A stretch of DNA of 64,000 bases. Source: Ariolimax columbianus (Eukaryota > Mollusca > Gastropoda > Stylommatophora > Arionidae). The stretch lies in contig JAVGWX010000018.1 of the NCBI GenBank assembly GCA_036924085.1, positions 26,486,563-26,550,562 of the forward strand. Direction: 5' to 3'. The notes below the pieces were generated by a model. It did not search any database. It saw only the letters and a list, made by a program, of their open reading frames with translations, and was not told the origin of the DNA. Each line of letters opens with the position of its first letter. Positions within the stretch are counted from its first letter, which is position 1. Both the position numbers and the translations under genes were made by a program. This document shows, in pieces, positions 21,132 through 32,839 of the stretch.

Positions 21132-23860
21132 CTTCTTCTTCGTACGCAGTCAGACAGTAACCATTATTTTTTCGAAAAAAGCGGCGGTCATCCTGAGGCT
21201 GTCGCCACTGCCATAGAGCTTTTCTTGCAGTTCCACTGGTGATGGCCACATCTGCTCTCTCTGATCCTCGTATGTCGGGCAGTTCTGCAGCAGATGTTCA
21301 GCGGTCATTTTACCAGTACCGCACGGGCATTCGTAGGTACCACCTATCTTCAATTTGTTGAATAGGTGGTACCTCAGTCTATTGTGGCCAGTGCGAAGTC
21401 TGAAGACAACGACCTGCTCTCTTCGGTTCAACTGGTAATAGGCATCGTTTTTGGTGTAACCAGTATGTTCGGTTTCCCATTTGGTCATGTATCTGACTTT
21501 GATAAGCCGTTTTGACTCTTCGTACGTCATACTAGTATCTGTTTGTGGTAGTCTTGCACCTTCTTTTGCCAGTCTGTCTGCCTCCTCGTTGCCTTGGATG
21601 TTGCAGTGTGATGGGACCCACTGTACCACTACCCTTTTTGGTGCGGACTGCTGGCACAGTTTGCAGAGTGCTGCTCTTAAGTCATTAAGCTCAGTGTTTT
21701 TCTGGCTTTTTAGCGCTGTGACTACGGCGAGAGCATCTGTAAGCAGGACTATATGGCTTTCATTTTCATTGTGTGTCACCATTTCTTCCACTGCCGCCCT
21801 CAGCGCCTCTGCCTCCGCTCTGAAATTGCTTGTGTACTTACCAGTAGCGAATGACAGTGTTATTTTTCTGCCATTTGGTAGGTTCAGGAAAGCTCCTGCC
21901 CCTCCGTTCTGTGTAGTGTCTGTTACAGAACCGTCGGTGTATGCATGGGTCCAGTCCATGCTTGGGTAGTTTTTCGTTATGTACCTCAGGGTTATGTCTC
22001 TTCTTTCTTTTTCAGTCTGGCTGTTCTTGTTTCCAATACCTGGTATATTTTTTGCCACCACCGGAAATATATGCTGCTTCCAGGTAGGTTTGCGTATCGT
22101 AGGGATGGGCTTTGGTATTCTTAATGTGTTTATAGGGTCTTCGTTCATCTTTGCTTTGGCTATTTCTGCAAAGTTTCTCCGCTTTAGTTTCCCATTACCA
22201 AATCTATTTAGTCTCCAGTGCATTGGATGGTCTGTCAGTCTTCTGAGTTTCTCTGCTTACTCCTGGGCTCTGCAGTCTCTTCTGTCGGTCATGGATTGCA
22301 GATTTGAAATCGTTTCAAGTTCTACAATTGGCGTTGACTTCGTGCCTCCTGTTATAACTCTCATGGCTTGGTTTTGAAGTTTGCTAATTTTGTCAAAGTT
22401 CGTCTTTGCTGCTGTTGTCCATGCTGCAATGCCATACTCGAGAACTGGTCTCACTCTTCCAGTGTACAGTTTCTTTAGTATACTTTCGTCTGCTCCTCAG
22501 ATTGTGCCAGCAAGTTTCCTCATGATTGCCATTCTTTGTCTGGCTCTCATTCGGTTTCTCTCGATCTGGATTTTCCATGTCATGCACCGATCAAATGTGA
22601 CTCCCAGGTAGTTTGGGTTGTCGTTTGGCCGCAGATATTTGCCGTTAAGACTTATTTTTGTGTTTTGGGGTTTGTTTGAAAGCGAGAATATCGTACATGT
22701 TGTTTTTTCCTCATTTATTTTGACCAGCCATGAGTTCGCCCACTCTTCCAGCGATGTTAGGGCCTGCTGCATCCGATTTCTTGCTATGGTGAGATTCTAT
22801 TCAGAGGTCCACATAGCCAGATCGTCTGCAAACATGGTGCTGTGGACCCTTCTTGGTATATTCTCTGTGATGTTGTTTATATACACCAGGAAAAGTGTGG
22901 GTGACAGTACTCCCCCTTGGGGTACTCCCTGCTCAAGTGTCACCTTTTTGCTCATCTGCCCTTGTACTTGGACTCTGGCTGTTCTGTTTTTGAGGTAGTG
23001 GCTGATCCATCTGTACATTTTCCCACAAACTTCACTTCTTCGTAGCTTGACTTTAAGTGCCTCTTTCCACACCTTGTCAAATGCCTTTTCTAAATCCACC
23101 CAAACCGCTACTGTATGCTTTTTCTCCTGGTAGGCATCCTCTATTTCCTGGGCTATGAGAGTGATCTCATCCTCAGTGGATCTGTGCTGTCTAAAGCCTG
23201 CTTGCTGTGGAATTAGTATATGTTTTTCTTCCAGATGCCACATCAGTCTGGTGTTTATCATACGCTCCATCAGTTTGCCTACACAGCTCAGTAGACTGAT
23301 AGGCCTGTATCCATTTGGATCTGCTCTATCTTTCTCTTTCTTTGGTACTGGTATAATTACAGCATCTTTCCATGCCTGCGGTACAATTCCCCTTTTCCAG
23401 CTTTGGTTCAGGACTGATAGTAACTTCTTCTTTGCTGTTTGGTCCAGCCCCATCAGCATTTCGTTTGTTACCCCATCTTTTCCGGTCGATTTCTTTTTCT
23501 TTAAGGTTCTCATGGCCTCTTCCATTTCATTCATTGTTAGTTTTGCCATCATGTGCTCCTCTGGTGCCATATTTATGTTGTCGTGGCTCTTTTGTTCTTC
23601 ACTAATGTCTGTATGCCTATCTGTAGGAACATCAATGTGGTTTGCTCTGGCATGTTCTATAAAGGCGTTTGCTGCTTTTTTTCCAGTGAGCATGTTGTCG
23701 CCCTGCTTGATGGTAATTTGTTTGTTTGATGGAGTTTCGTCATTCATGGCTTTGACTAACTTCCATAGTTTGTTCCCTTCTTTATCTAAATTGAGGCTTT
23801 CTGTTTTGTTTTTCCAGCTGTCTCTTGTTAATTGGTTTAGTGTTCTTTTGTATTTCAGAG
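21132..23860 (-). pseudogene. LINE-A copy C (RT + RNase H, broken)
   Basis: A diverged LINE-A. Open pieces: 22797-23747 (RT: WVDLEKAFDKVW, QGVPQGGVLSPTLF, STMFADDLAMW), 22497-22772, 22257-22454 and 21150-22223 (RNase H with YTDGS, AEAEAL and GNEEADR). Stops and frameshifts near 22255, 22495 and 22797. It has more upstream sequence than copies B and D. The 5' junction meets a SINE-A tail at about 23870; no clear target duplication seen. Confidence 0.9.
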
Positions 23861-23870
23861 AATATTTAAT

Positions 23871-24235
23871 AACTTAACTCAACTTAACGTCTTTATACTG
23901 GTTTAGAAGACTACAGACTCTGCATTCAACCAGTTTTTTGGAGGGTGGTTTTAACAGATGTGTGAGTCCATCTTAATAGACTCAAACACAAGGGCTAAGT
24001 AGACCCACAGCCAGTTAGGCGCCATCTATAGTTGCTCTTAACAAAACCACCTGGGGAAAGGTACAAATGACTTGGGTATATTTTTAATTTGAATTTTGTC
24101 CAGGCATCGGCCGTTAAGCCTACATTTTTCTATTTCCAACTGACAAGGAATTTTTAAAGTGCTGGACACTGAACACGAGAGTCCAATCTCTACCCAGAGG
24201 TTAGAGGAATTGTTACCAGAAAATCATGGTATGCG
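23871..24235 (-). mobile_element. SINE-A copy
   Basis: Plus strand begins with the LINE-B-like tail in reverse (aacttaacgtctttatactg) and runs to the core. The head is truncated at about 24235. Confidence 0.85.
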
Positions 24236-24560
24236 AGGTGTTTGATAAAGGCTGTGAGGGTCACAATGCTAGACAGATTAAGAAACAAAATAATCAGATA
24301 GACGGTGGGTGCAACACCGTTCATGGATTACATGGAAAGGTAGAGAATTAAATGGTTCGGACACCTAACAAGAATGCATCCAAAGTTACCAGCTGCTCGT
24401 ATCCACAATACCAGATATCAGTGTTGCAGAGCAAGAGGCAGACCCCGTAAAAGATGGATAGATGGTGTCAGTGAGACACTGCAGAAACACGAAATGACAA
24501 CAACATTGGCGACAAAGATGACACACGACAGAAAACTACACCTCCCCACGAGATGCTGTT
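24236..24560 (+). pseudogene. LINE C-terminal tail (RELKWFGHLTRM / RARGRPRKRW)
   Basis: Reads LKWFGHLTRMHPKLPAARIH, CCRARGRPRKRWIDGV and TLATKMTHDRKLHLPT. Typical LINE post-RT tail, mostly in one frame. Confidence 0.75.
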
Positions 24561-25205
24561 TATGCAGCAACTCAGATTCTTATCAGCCAAAACATAACAA
24601 GAAGGAAAATGGTCATTCTAACAGACTCCAGAATGTACTCCAAGCCATCTCAAGCCCTAAACAAGATAGACTCTTAAATTAAATAAAATACAACATAGGA
24701 TTGCTGTCTCAAAAAACAGATTTAGTCCTACAGTGGATTCCGGCCCACTGTGGGAGCTCTGGAAACGAGAAAGCAGATGAGCTCACAAAAGCCGGAAGTG
24801 GAGGCATGCAGACTTCCCATCCACAGAGCTATAAAGAAGCAAAGACACTCATCAAACAATCTATCATGAGCACGGAATGGAGAGACCAGCACAAAGAATA
24901 TAAGCCAGAAAATTACAGCATAGACAAACTTGGCAGAGATCTTCACATCGTAGACTCAAGGCCCACCGCCACAGAATAGGTCTCAGATGCGATCCATGTG
25001 GTCAAAATGGGTCCACGTGCGATTGTGGAGCACCCAAACAAACACCAAAACATATTCTGTAAGACTGCCCTACTTATACAGACCAAAGAGAAGCAGTCGG
25101 GGGAGCGACCATGCTCGAAAAGCTATGGGTGACCGGCAAATATCTGAAACGCAGTCTCCTTCATGAACCTCATCAGCTAGAAGCATAGCATCAGCTGATT
25201 GACGA
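24561..25205 (+). pseudogene. LINE-D tail (RNase H)
   Basis: RNase H pieces: KMVILTDSR (D), then LVLQWIPAHCGSSGNEKADE (last D motif), then LRSHLFR-like and DCPTYTDQREAV. Frameshift near 24650 and stop at 24979. A sister fragment lies at 50380-50740. Confidence 0.82.
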
Positions 25206-25221
25206 AGAAGTAGAAGCTATC

Positions 25222-26130
25222 ATGTCAACGTGTCTCTCAGACTCAAACGGGACTGGGCGGGCCATCATGTCAGCATGTCTCTAAGAGTCAAACGGGACTG
25301 GGCGGGCCATCATGTCAGCATGTCTCTAAGAGTCAAACGGGACTGGGCGGGCCATCATGTCAGCATGTCTCTAAGAGTCAAACGGGACTGGCCAGGCCAT
25401 CATGTCAGTATGTCTCTCAGAGTCAAACGGGACTGGGCGGGCCATCATGTCAGCGTGTCTCTCAGAGTCATACGGGACTGGCCAGGCCATCATGTCTGCG
25501 CATCTCTCAGAGTCATACGGGACTGGCCAGGCCATCATGTCTGCGCATCTCTCAGAGTCAAACAGGACTGGCCAGGCCATCATGTCTGCGTGTTTCTCAG
25601 AGTCAAACAGGACTGGGCGGGCCATCATGTCTCTCAGAGTCAAACGGGACTGGGCGGGCCATTATGTCTGCGTGTCTCTCAGAGTCAAATAGGACTAGGC
25701 GGGCCATCATGTCAGCGTGTCTCTCAGAGTCAAACGGGACTGGACGGGCCATCATGTCTGCGTGTCTCTCAGAGTCAAATAGGACTAGGCGGGCCATCAT
25801 GTCATCGTGTCTCTCAGAGTCAAATGGGACTGGGTGGGCCATCATGTCAGCGTATCTCTCAGAGTCAAACGGGACTGGGCGGGCCATCATGTCAACGTGT
25901 CTCTCAGAGTCAAACGGGACTGGGCGGGCCATCATGTCAGCGTGTCACTCAGAGTCAAACGGGACTGGGCGGGCCATCATGTCAGCATGTCTCTCAGAGT
26001 CAAACGGGACTGGGCGGGCCATCATGTCAGCGTGTCACTCAGAGTCAAATAGGACTGGGCGGGCCATCATGTCAGCATGTCTCTCAGAGTCAAACAGGAC
26101 TGGGCGGGCCATCATGTCAGCATGTGTCTC
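25222..26130. repeat. 45-bp tandem repeat, about 20 units
   Basis: Unit gggactgggcgggccatcat plus gtcagcgtgtctctcagagtcaaac. As 45 is divisible by 3 the array stays open for up to 301 codons, but the frames change where a unit is partial (25620-25640), so I do not call a protein. Confidence 0.95.
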
Positions 26131-26318
26131 CTTGAGAGCCCACAAACTTGAGTACATGTTCTGTCTGTCTTCTCCGCATCGGTACATATGAGAAGTATCA
26201 TTAATATTTTGCTGACCTCGACTGATTATCTGTCAACTGTAATAACTGCTTCTTGCAACTGCCAGGAAAAGTGAGCTGCATGAAAGGAAAGAATGCAAGA
26301 TGGCCCAATTACTAACGC

Positions 26319-26405
26319 TGTGTGCCCTATGTGCGTTCAGGTTTGTCACGCTCAGATTGGACTGAACAGTCATATGCGGTCACATCTGAATAAACATATC
26401 TGACG
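26319..26405 (+). pseudogene. C2H2 zinc-finger LINE tail
   Basis: Reads VCPMCVQVCHAQIGLNSHMR then SHLNKHI and a stop: an intact C-x2-C-x12-H-x3-H finger. It lies 53 bp from TBC1D19 exon 11, on the other strand. Confidence 0.8.
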
Positions 26406-26457
26406 CTGTCGACATCTTCGCTTGCGATGGGCAACTAACTAACTAATTGATACTAAC

Positions 26458-26567
26458 CTGAGAGTGGGAAGAGACACTGTGCAGTCGGAAGAAGAAGTGC
26501 ATGTACATTTGTCGGAACACGAAGTACAGCTGGACCACATCATTGTAGAGGTAGCAAAGCGGAGCAA
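26458..26567 (-). CDS. TBC1D19: TBC1D19 coding exon 11 (TBC domain)
   Basis: 110 nt: 2 + 36 codons; contains LYFVFRQMYMHFFFRLHSVS. The acceptor is TTTTTCTGCAG and the donor GTTAGT. The opening TT completes a Val codon from the previous exon. Strong match to the family segment ahead of the C-terminal TBC helices. Confidence 0.95.
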
Positions 26568-26984
26568 CTGCAGAAAAAAATGTACGATCATAATCACTTA
26601 GCGACAAAAATACATCTATACCTTGACCTCCGTCTGCTTGACTTCCCCCATTTGCTCTTTCGTCCATTTTAAATTTCAGCAACGTTTCCAATTTCAACTA
26701 TGTGTATTCTTTTTTACATCTGACCTCATCCAACCTTCCACAACATTCTCTGTGACCACATGCCCCCTTTTCGATCATTCTTTGAATAGAAGTAATTCCA
26801 TGTGCATGCTTTTTTAGATTGTCCGCTTTGAATCTCTTATATTTGTGCCTACAAATGTATTATTGATGTTGTATTTATTTGGTTAAAATGTCAAAGCTAT
26901 TCACACTGCACTTATTTTTGTGATTAAAATATCAACACTATTCACACTACTATTTTGTGATTACCAACACTAACCAACTCATAT

Positions 26985-27450
26985 TTTTGTGATTAAAACA
27001 CCAAGATTATTAACACAACTTATTTTTGGGATTACCATCTCTACTTATTTTTGTGATTACAATATCAACACTATTCACAGTATTATTTGTGATTACCAAT
27101 ACTATTCACACTCTACTTATTTTTGTGATTACCAACACTATTCACACTCTACTTATTTTTGTGATCAAAATACCAATACTATTCACACTCTACTTATTTT
27201 TGTGATCAAAATACCAATACTATTCACACTCTACTTATTTTTGTGATCAAAATACCAATACTATTCACACTCTACTTATTTTTGTGATAAATACCAATAC
27301 TATTCACACTCTACTTATTTTTATGATTAAAAGACCAATACTATTCATACTGTACTTATTGTTATGATTAAAATACCAACATTATTCAGACTCTTCTTAT
27401 TTTTACGATTAAAATATAAATACTATTCATATTGTACTTATTTTTGTGAT
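26985..27450. repeat. About 41-bp AT-rich tandem repeat, 10 or more units
   Basis: Unit ttatttttgtgatcaaaata plus ccaatactattcacactctac, more degenerate toward the ends (from about 26880). Confidence 0.9.
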
Positions 27451-27741
27451 AATAACAACAGTATAACAACCCGGTTTATTTCCTTTTAGTTTTGTTGAAT
27501 TATTTATTTTTCTGTTATTTTTGTTTATTTACAGTAGGTTCTGCATGCATTCACAAGTGTGATATAGTTTGTTATTTAGGTTTTGCAGTAGCCAAATGCA
27601 TTGACAATATGAAATCAATTCCATCATCTGACATTCATCCAATACTGCTTACGGAAAGGAGACTAACGTCTGGACAGCTAAAACATACCGATTGGATAAT
27701 GTTTGTTAGGGTCAGATGAAATGTACCGATGAAGACCCCCA

Positions 27742-27971
27742 AATCACTTCCACTCAGTTCTTCCTGGAAAGCTGTTTAATGGCAATGTATCTAATGAGAT
27801 GGGTATCGGCGTGAGCGTTGTAATAGTGAGCAATATGCAGATGAAGCCAAGCATAGTACAACTGCCTGCAGGACCCTGATCCACCTTCATCAGCATGCTC
27901 GGGATGTGAGAAAGGCTACTGCAACCTGCTCCCTTTTCAGGGCGCACTCAAGAGTAAACTTAACTTATTCT
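27742..27971 (-). repeat. RPT-1 copy
   Basis: Reverse copy ending with ctgggcattc, exactly where LINE-A copy D begins. Confidence 0.85.
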
Positions 27972-27979
27972 GGGCATTC

Positions 27980-30339
27980 TTCTTCTTCTTCTTCTGCGTA
28001 CACAGTCAGACAGTAACCATTATTTTCTCGAAAAAAGCGGCGGTCATCCTGAGACTCTCGCAACTACCATAGAGCTTGTCTTGCAGTTCCACTGGCAATG
28101 GCCACATCTGCTCTCTCTGATCCTCGTATGTCGGGCAGTTCTGCAGCAGATGTTCAGTGGTCATTTTACCAGTACCGCACGGGCATTCGTCGGTACACCC
28201 TATCTTCAATTTGTTGAATAGGTGGTACCTCAGTCTGTTGTGGCCAGTGCGAAGTCTGAAGACAACGACCTGCTCTCTTCGGTTCAACTGGTAATAGGCA
28301 TCGTTTTTGGTGTAACCAGTATGTTCGGTTTCCCATTTGGTCATGTATCTGGCTTTGATAAGCCGTTTTGACTCTTCGTACGTCATACTGGTATCTGTTT
28401 GTGGTAGCCTTGCACCTTCTTTTGCCAGTCTGTCTGCCTCCTCGTTGCCTTGGATGTTGCAGTGTGACGGAACCCACTGTACCACTACCCTTTTTGGTGC
28501 GGACTGCTGGCACAGTTTGCAGAGTGCTGCTCTTAAGTCATTAAGCTCAGTGTTTTTCTGGCTTTTTAGCGCTGTGACTACTTCGAGAGCATCTGTCAGC
28601 AGGACTATATGGCTCTCATTTTCACTGTGTGTTACCATTTCTTCCACTGCCGCCCTCAGTGCCTCTGCCTCTGCTCTGAAATTGCTTGTGTACTTACCAG
28701 TAGCGAATGACAGTGTTATTTTTCTGCCATTTGGTAGGTTCAGGAATGCTCCTGCCCCTCCGTTCTGTGTAGTGTTTGTTACAGAACCGTCGGTGTATGC
28801 ATGGGTCCAGTCCATGCTTGGGTAGCTTTTCGTTATGAAGCTTAGGGTAGTGTCTCTCCTTTCTTTTTCACTCTGGCAGTTTTTGTTTGCAATACCTGGT
28901 ATATTTTCTACCACCTCTGGAAATATATCCTGCCTCCAAGTAGGTTTTCGTACAGTAGTGATGGGTTTTGGTGTTGTTAGTGCGTTTATGGGATCTTCGT
29001 GCATCTTTGCTTTGGCTATTTCTGCAAAGTTTCTCCGCTTTAGTTTCCCATTTCCCAAATTGTTTAGTCTCTGGTACATTGGATGGTCCGTCAGTCTTCG
29101 GAGTTTCTCTGACTGCAGCTGGGCTCTGCAGTCTCTTCTATCGATCATGGATTGCAGTTTTGTAATCTTTTCAAGTTCTACAATTGGCGTTGACTTCATG
29201 CCACCTGTTATAATTCTCATGGCTTGGTTTTGAAGTTTGTTAACTTTATCGAAGTTCGCCTTCGCTGCGGTTGTCCATGCCGCAATGCCATACTCAAGAA
29301 CTGGTCTCACTCTTCCAGTGTACAGTTTCTTTAGTATGCCTTCGTCTGCTCCCCAGCTTGTGCCAGCAAGTTTCCTCATGATCGCCATTCTTTCTCTGGC
29401 TTTCATTCGGTTTCTCTCAATCTGACTTTTCCATGTCATGCGCCGATCAAATGTGACTCCCAGATAGGTTGGGTTGTCGTTTGGCTGCAGGATTTTGCCA
29501 TTTAGCCTTAATTTGGTACTTTGAGGTTTTAATGAGAGCGAGAATATTGTGCACGTGGTTTTCTCCTCGTTTATTTTGACCAGCCATGAGTTCGCCCATT
29601 CTTCCAGCGATGTTAGGGCCGTCTGCATCCGATTTCTTGCTATGGTGAGATTCTTTTCAGAGGTCCACATAGCCAGATCGTCTGCAAACATTGAGCTATG
29701 GACTCTTCTTGGTATATTCTCTGTAATATCGTTTATATATACCAGGAAGAGTGTGGGTGACAATACTCCCCCTTGGGGTACTCCCTGCTCGAGTGTCACC
29801 TTTTTGCTCATCTGCCCTTGTACTTGGACTCTGGCCGTTCTTTGTTTGAGGTAGTGGTTGATCCACTTGTACATCTTCCCACAGACATCACTTCTTCTTA
29901 GCTTGACTCTAAGTCCATCCTTCCAGACTTTGTCAAATGCCTTTTCCAGATCCACCCAAACAGCTACTGTGTGTTTCTGTGCCTGGTAGGCATCTTCTAT
30001 CTCCTGGGCTATGAGGATGACCTGGTCCTCAGTGGATCTGTGCTGTCTAAAGCCGGCTTGCTGTGGAATTAGTATTCGTTTTTCTTCCAGATGCCACATC
30101 AGTCTGGTGTTTATCATCCGTTCCATCAGCTTGCCGACACAGCTCAGTAGGCTTATGGGCCTGTATCCATTTGGATCTGTTTTGTCCTTTCCTGTTTTTG
30201 GTACTGGTACCAGTATTGCATCTTTCCATGCCTGGGGTACAATACCCCTTTTCCAGCTTTGGTTCAGGACTGATAGTAGTTTTTTCTTCGCTGTTTGGCC
30301 CAGCCCCATCAGCATTTCGTTTGTTATCCCGTCTTTTCC
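27980..30339 (-). mobile_element. LINE-A copy D
   Basis: About 2.36 kb with a (GAA)n tail at the low end. GGGCATTC at 27972-27979 and 30340-30347 is the likely target duplication; GGG at the upper side is also element sequence. Inserted at the edge of RPT-1. Confidence 0.92.
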
Positions 30340-30345
30340 GGGCAT
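28006..30345 (-). CDS. LINE-A polyprotein, RT + RNase H (779 aa open frame)
   Basis: Same enzyme as 12194-14677. RT motifs WVDLEKAFDKVW, QGVPQGGVLSPTLF and SMFADDLAMW; RNase H acidic residues in YTDGS, AEAEAL, LLTDAL and GNEEAD; C-terminal CPCGTGK...H.L..C. The start Met at 30345 is partly made by the junction, so translation from here is not implied. Only scattered differences from copy B (for example Ile versus Thr near TDRR), indicating recent copying from a close source. 5' truncation removes the endonuclease. Confidence 0.9.
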   Translation of the reverse strand: MPGKDGITNEMLMGLGQTAKKKLLSVLNQSWKRGIVPQAWKDAILVPVPKTGKDKTDPNGYRPISLLSCVGKLMERMINTRLMWHLEEKRILIPQQAGFRQHRSTEDQVILIAQEIEDAYQAQKHTVAVWVDLEKAFDKVWKDGLRVKLRRSDVCGKMYKWINHYLKQRTARVQVQGQMSKKVTLEQGVPQGGVLSPTLFLVYINDITENIPRRVHSSMFADDLAMWTSEKNLTIARNRMQTALTSLEEWANSWLVKINEEKTTCTIFSLSLKPQSTKLRLNGKILQPNDNPTYLGVTFDRRMTWKSQIERNRMKARERMAIMRKLAGTSWGADEGILKKLYTGRVRPVLEYGIAAWTTAAKANFDKVNKLQNQAMRIITGGMKSTPIVELEKITKLQSMIDRRDCRAQLQSEKLRRLTDHPMYQRLNNLGNGKLKRRNFAEIAKAKMHEDPINALTTPKPITTVRKPTWRQDIFPEVVENIPGIANKNCQSEKERRDTTLSFITKSYPSMDWTHAYTDGSVTNTTQNGGAGAFLNLPNGRKITLSFATGKYTSNFRAEAEALRAAVEEMVTHSENESHIVLLTDALEVVTALKSQKNTELNDLRAALCKLCQQSAPKRVVVQWVPSHCNIQGNEEADRLAKEGARLPQTDTSMTYEESKRLIKARYMTKWETEHTGYTKNDAYYQLNRREQVVVFRLRTGHNRLRYHLFNKLKIGCTDECPCGTGKMTTEHLLQNCPTYEDQREQMWPLPVELQDKLYGSCESLRMTAAFFEKIMVTV

Positions 30346-30374
30346 TCAACAAGAATAACAACAAAATCAACAAT

Positions 30375-30530
30375 CTATATTGCTTATACTGTGTGCTCTG
30401 GTTCCCAACTAAATGAAAGTGCCAGCTTCTACATCTGCCCAGGGAATTCAGGAGTTAAAAAAGACCTCACCACTCATGGAATCAGTCCCAGGTCTGCCCA
30501 CGCAACACCTGGCTGAGACACATCACCTAT
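30375..30530. other. No gene recognised
   Basis: Short intronic spacer between LINE-A copy D and a mariner end. Confidence 0.4.
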
Positions 30531-30968
30531 ACGGTGTGTGTTCAAAAAGTATCTGACCGTAATTTTTTTCTGCAGAAACAAATAAAGCATGGGTGTTGTC
30601 TTTCAGCAGGGAGGTATAGGGGACAGTCATGCGCATGTGAGAATTTTTTCCCGCCTGCAGATTGCGTCAGTCGCTGGCAGTCAGCCCTGCAGTGTTGAGT
30701 GTAGTGAGCACCCGTTGGGTTTTCATTCTCCACCGTGCACAGCAATGTCAAAGCCTTGTTGATCATTTTCGTTGATTTCGTGGGGTTGTGCATCATGAGC
30801 ATGCACCACAAAATCAAAACATTACCAAAGAGTACTACCTGGAGGTCATCCGTCACCTTCATGATGCTGTCCAACGCAAACGACCGGACCTGTGGACAAT
30901 GGGAACTTGGCAGCTCCATCATGACAACGCGCCTGCCCATTCTTCACATCTTATTCAGACTTTCTTAG

Positions 30969-31829
30969 CATAACAAAAAACTACCCAAGCATGGACTGGA
31001 CCCATGCATACACCAACGGTTCTGTAACAAACACAACACAGAACGGAGGGGCAGGGGTATTCCTGAGCCTACCAAATGGTAGAAAAATATACTGTCAGTG
31101 GCAACTGGAAAATACTCAAGCAATTTCAGAGCGGAGGCAGAGGCACTGAGGGCTGCAGCAGAAGCAATGCTGATAGGCAAAAGAAATGAAAGCCATATAG
31201 TCCTGTTTACAGATGCCATGGCCGTAGTCACAGCTCTTAACAGCCAGAAAAATACTGAACTTAATGATTTAAGAGCAGTACTCTGTCAACTATGCCAGCA
31301 GTCCGCACCAAAAAAGAGTAGTGGTACAGTGGGTTCCATCCCACTGTAACATCCAAGGCAACAAGGAGGCAGACAGACTGGCAAAAGAAGGTGCAAGACT
31401 ACCACAACCAGACCCTAGTGTGACCTACGAAGAGTCAAAAAGGCTTATTAGAGCTAGATACATGACCAAATGGGAAACCGAACATACTGGCTACACACAA
31501 AAAACGATGTCTATTACCAGTTGAACAGAAGAGAGCAGGTCGTGGTCTTCAGACTTCGCACAGGCCACAATAGACTGAGGTACCACCTATTCAATCAATT
31601 GAAGATAAGTGGCACTGGCGAATGCTCGTGTGGTACCGGGAAAATGATCGCTGAGCATTTGCTGCAAAACTGCCCGACATACGAGGATCAGAGAGAGCAG
31701 ATGTGGCCATCACCAGTGGCAACACTAGACAAGCTCTATGGCAGTGTCAACAGCCTCAGGATGACCGCTGCTTTTTTCGAAAAAATACAGGTTGACGTCT
31801 GACAGCATACGAAGAAGAAGAAGAAGAAG
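30969..31829 (+). mobile_element. LINE-A copy E with target duplication
   Basis: 5'-truncated RNase H region (YTNGS, with Asp changed to Asn; AEAEALRAAAEA; LFTDAMAV; GNKEADRLAK) with frameshifts near 31095, 31315 and 31505; (GAA)n tail. ACTTTCTTAG follows the tail (31830-31839) and precedes the copy (30959-30968), interrupting the mariner transposase. Confidence 0.92.
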
Positions 31830-32039
31830 ACTTTCTTAGTCAAACACAACCTTCTTCGCCAGGCACCTTACTCTCCCGACATTGCTCTTTGCAATTTTTT
31901 ACTGTTACCCAAGCTGAAAATTTTACTGAAAGGGACCTGATTTGAGTTACAATAATACATTATGTGGAATGCCACGACCCAGCTGTATTCCATTCCCAAA
32001 GAGATGTTCCAGAAATGCTTCCAACAATGACAGAACTGC

Positions 32040-32315
32040 TGGGAGAAGTGTGTGGAGTCCCAAGGAGAGCTGGGAGAAGTGTGAGAAGCCCCAATGAGAG
32101 AAGTATGTGGAGTCCCAAGGAGAGCTGGGAGAAGTGTGTGGAGTCCCAAGGAGAGCTGGGAGAAGTGTGTGGAGTCCCAAGGAGAGCTGGGAGAAGTGTG
32201 TGGAGTCCCAAGGAGAGCTGGGAGAAGTGTGTGGAGTCCGAATGAGAGAAGTATGTGGAGTCCCAAGGAGAGCTGGGAGAAGTGTGTGGAGTCCCAAGGA
32301 GAGCTGGGAGAAGCT
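32040..32315. repeat. 31-bp minisatellite derived from mariner transposase codons
   Basis: Unit ggagagctgggagaagtgtg plus tggagtcccaa, about 8 units, some shortened. It resumes at 32840-32955 after a LINE-B insert. Confidence 0.93.
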
Positions 32316-32839
32316 GGTCAAACTGTATAAAGCTTTAGTTAGACCTAGATTGGAGTACTGTGTACAGTCCTTATCATAGAAGGGATATAAACATGCTGGA
32401 AAGAATACAAAAAAGAGCAACAAAGATGATAGTGGGATTCCAGAATTACAGTTATGAGGAACGACTCAGAAAAACCGGCCTACAGTGTCTCGAAGAGAGA
32501 AGAATTCGTGGTGACTTAATACAGGTTTATAAGATGATCAGAGGAATCGATAAATTAGACTATAACAAGTTTTTTAAAATACAGCCACCAACAATAACAC
32601 GAGGGCATAGCTACAAGCTGACTAAAGAGAGGTCCAGATTAGATATTAGGAAATATTTTTTTAGTCAGAGAGTGGTGTCTGCTTGGAATGCATTGCCAGG
32701 GGAGGTAGTGGAGGCAGGGACAGTTAATGCATTTAAGAATAAACTGGATGCGCATAGCTTTTAGAGCAAGGTGATGTAAATGTAACTGGTTGTATACAGA
32801 CTCTGCAGGGTCTTCTAAACCAGTATAAAGAGTTAAGTT
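32316..32839 (+). mobile_element. LINE-B 3' fragment, well preserved
   Basis: Open piece 32360-32764: [78 protein letters not shown] and LDAHSF, stop, then the AACTGGTTGTATACAGACTC...TTAAGTTAAG tail. It is inserted within the 31-bp array and is the best-preserved LINE-B C-terminus here. Confidence 0.9.

Noticed and set aside
22618..23877. Plus-strand frames of 126-240 codons across the LINE-A copies (also 12525-14705, 28337-30416)
   Set aside because: Antisense shadows of the RT and RNase H coding sequence; the same shadows recur in each copy.
25230..26191. Long plus-strand open frames (301 and 175 codons) with repeated RVKRDWAGHHVS-like residues
   Set aside because: The 45-bp tandem repeat is a multiple of three, so several frames on both strands stay open. 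No start context or domain, and the frame shifts at a partial unit.
32094..32379. Plus-strand frames with SWEKCVESQGELGEVCGVPR repeats
   Set aside because: Out-of-frame translation of the 31-bp minisatellite within a dead mariner.
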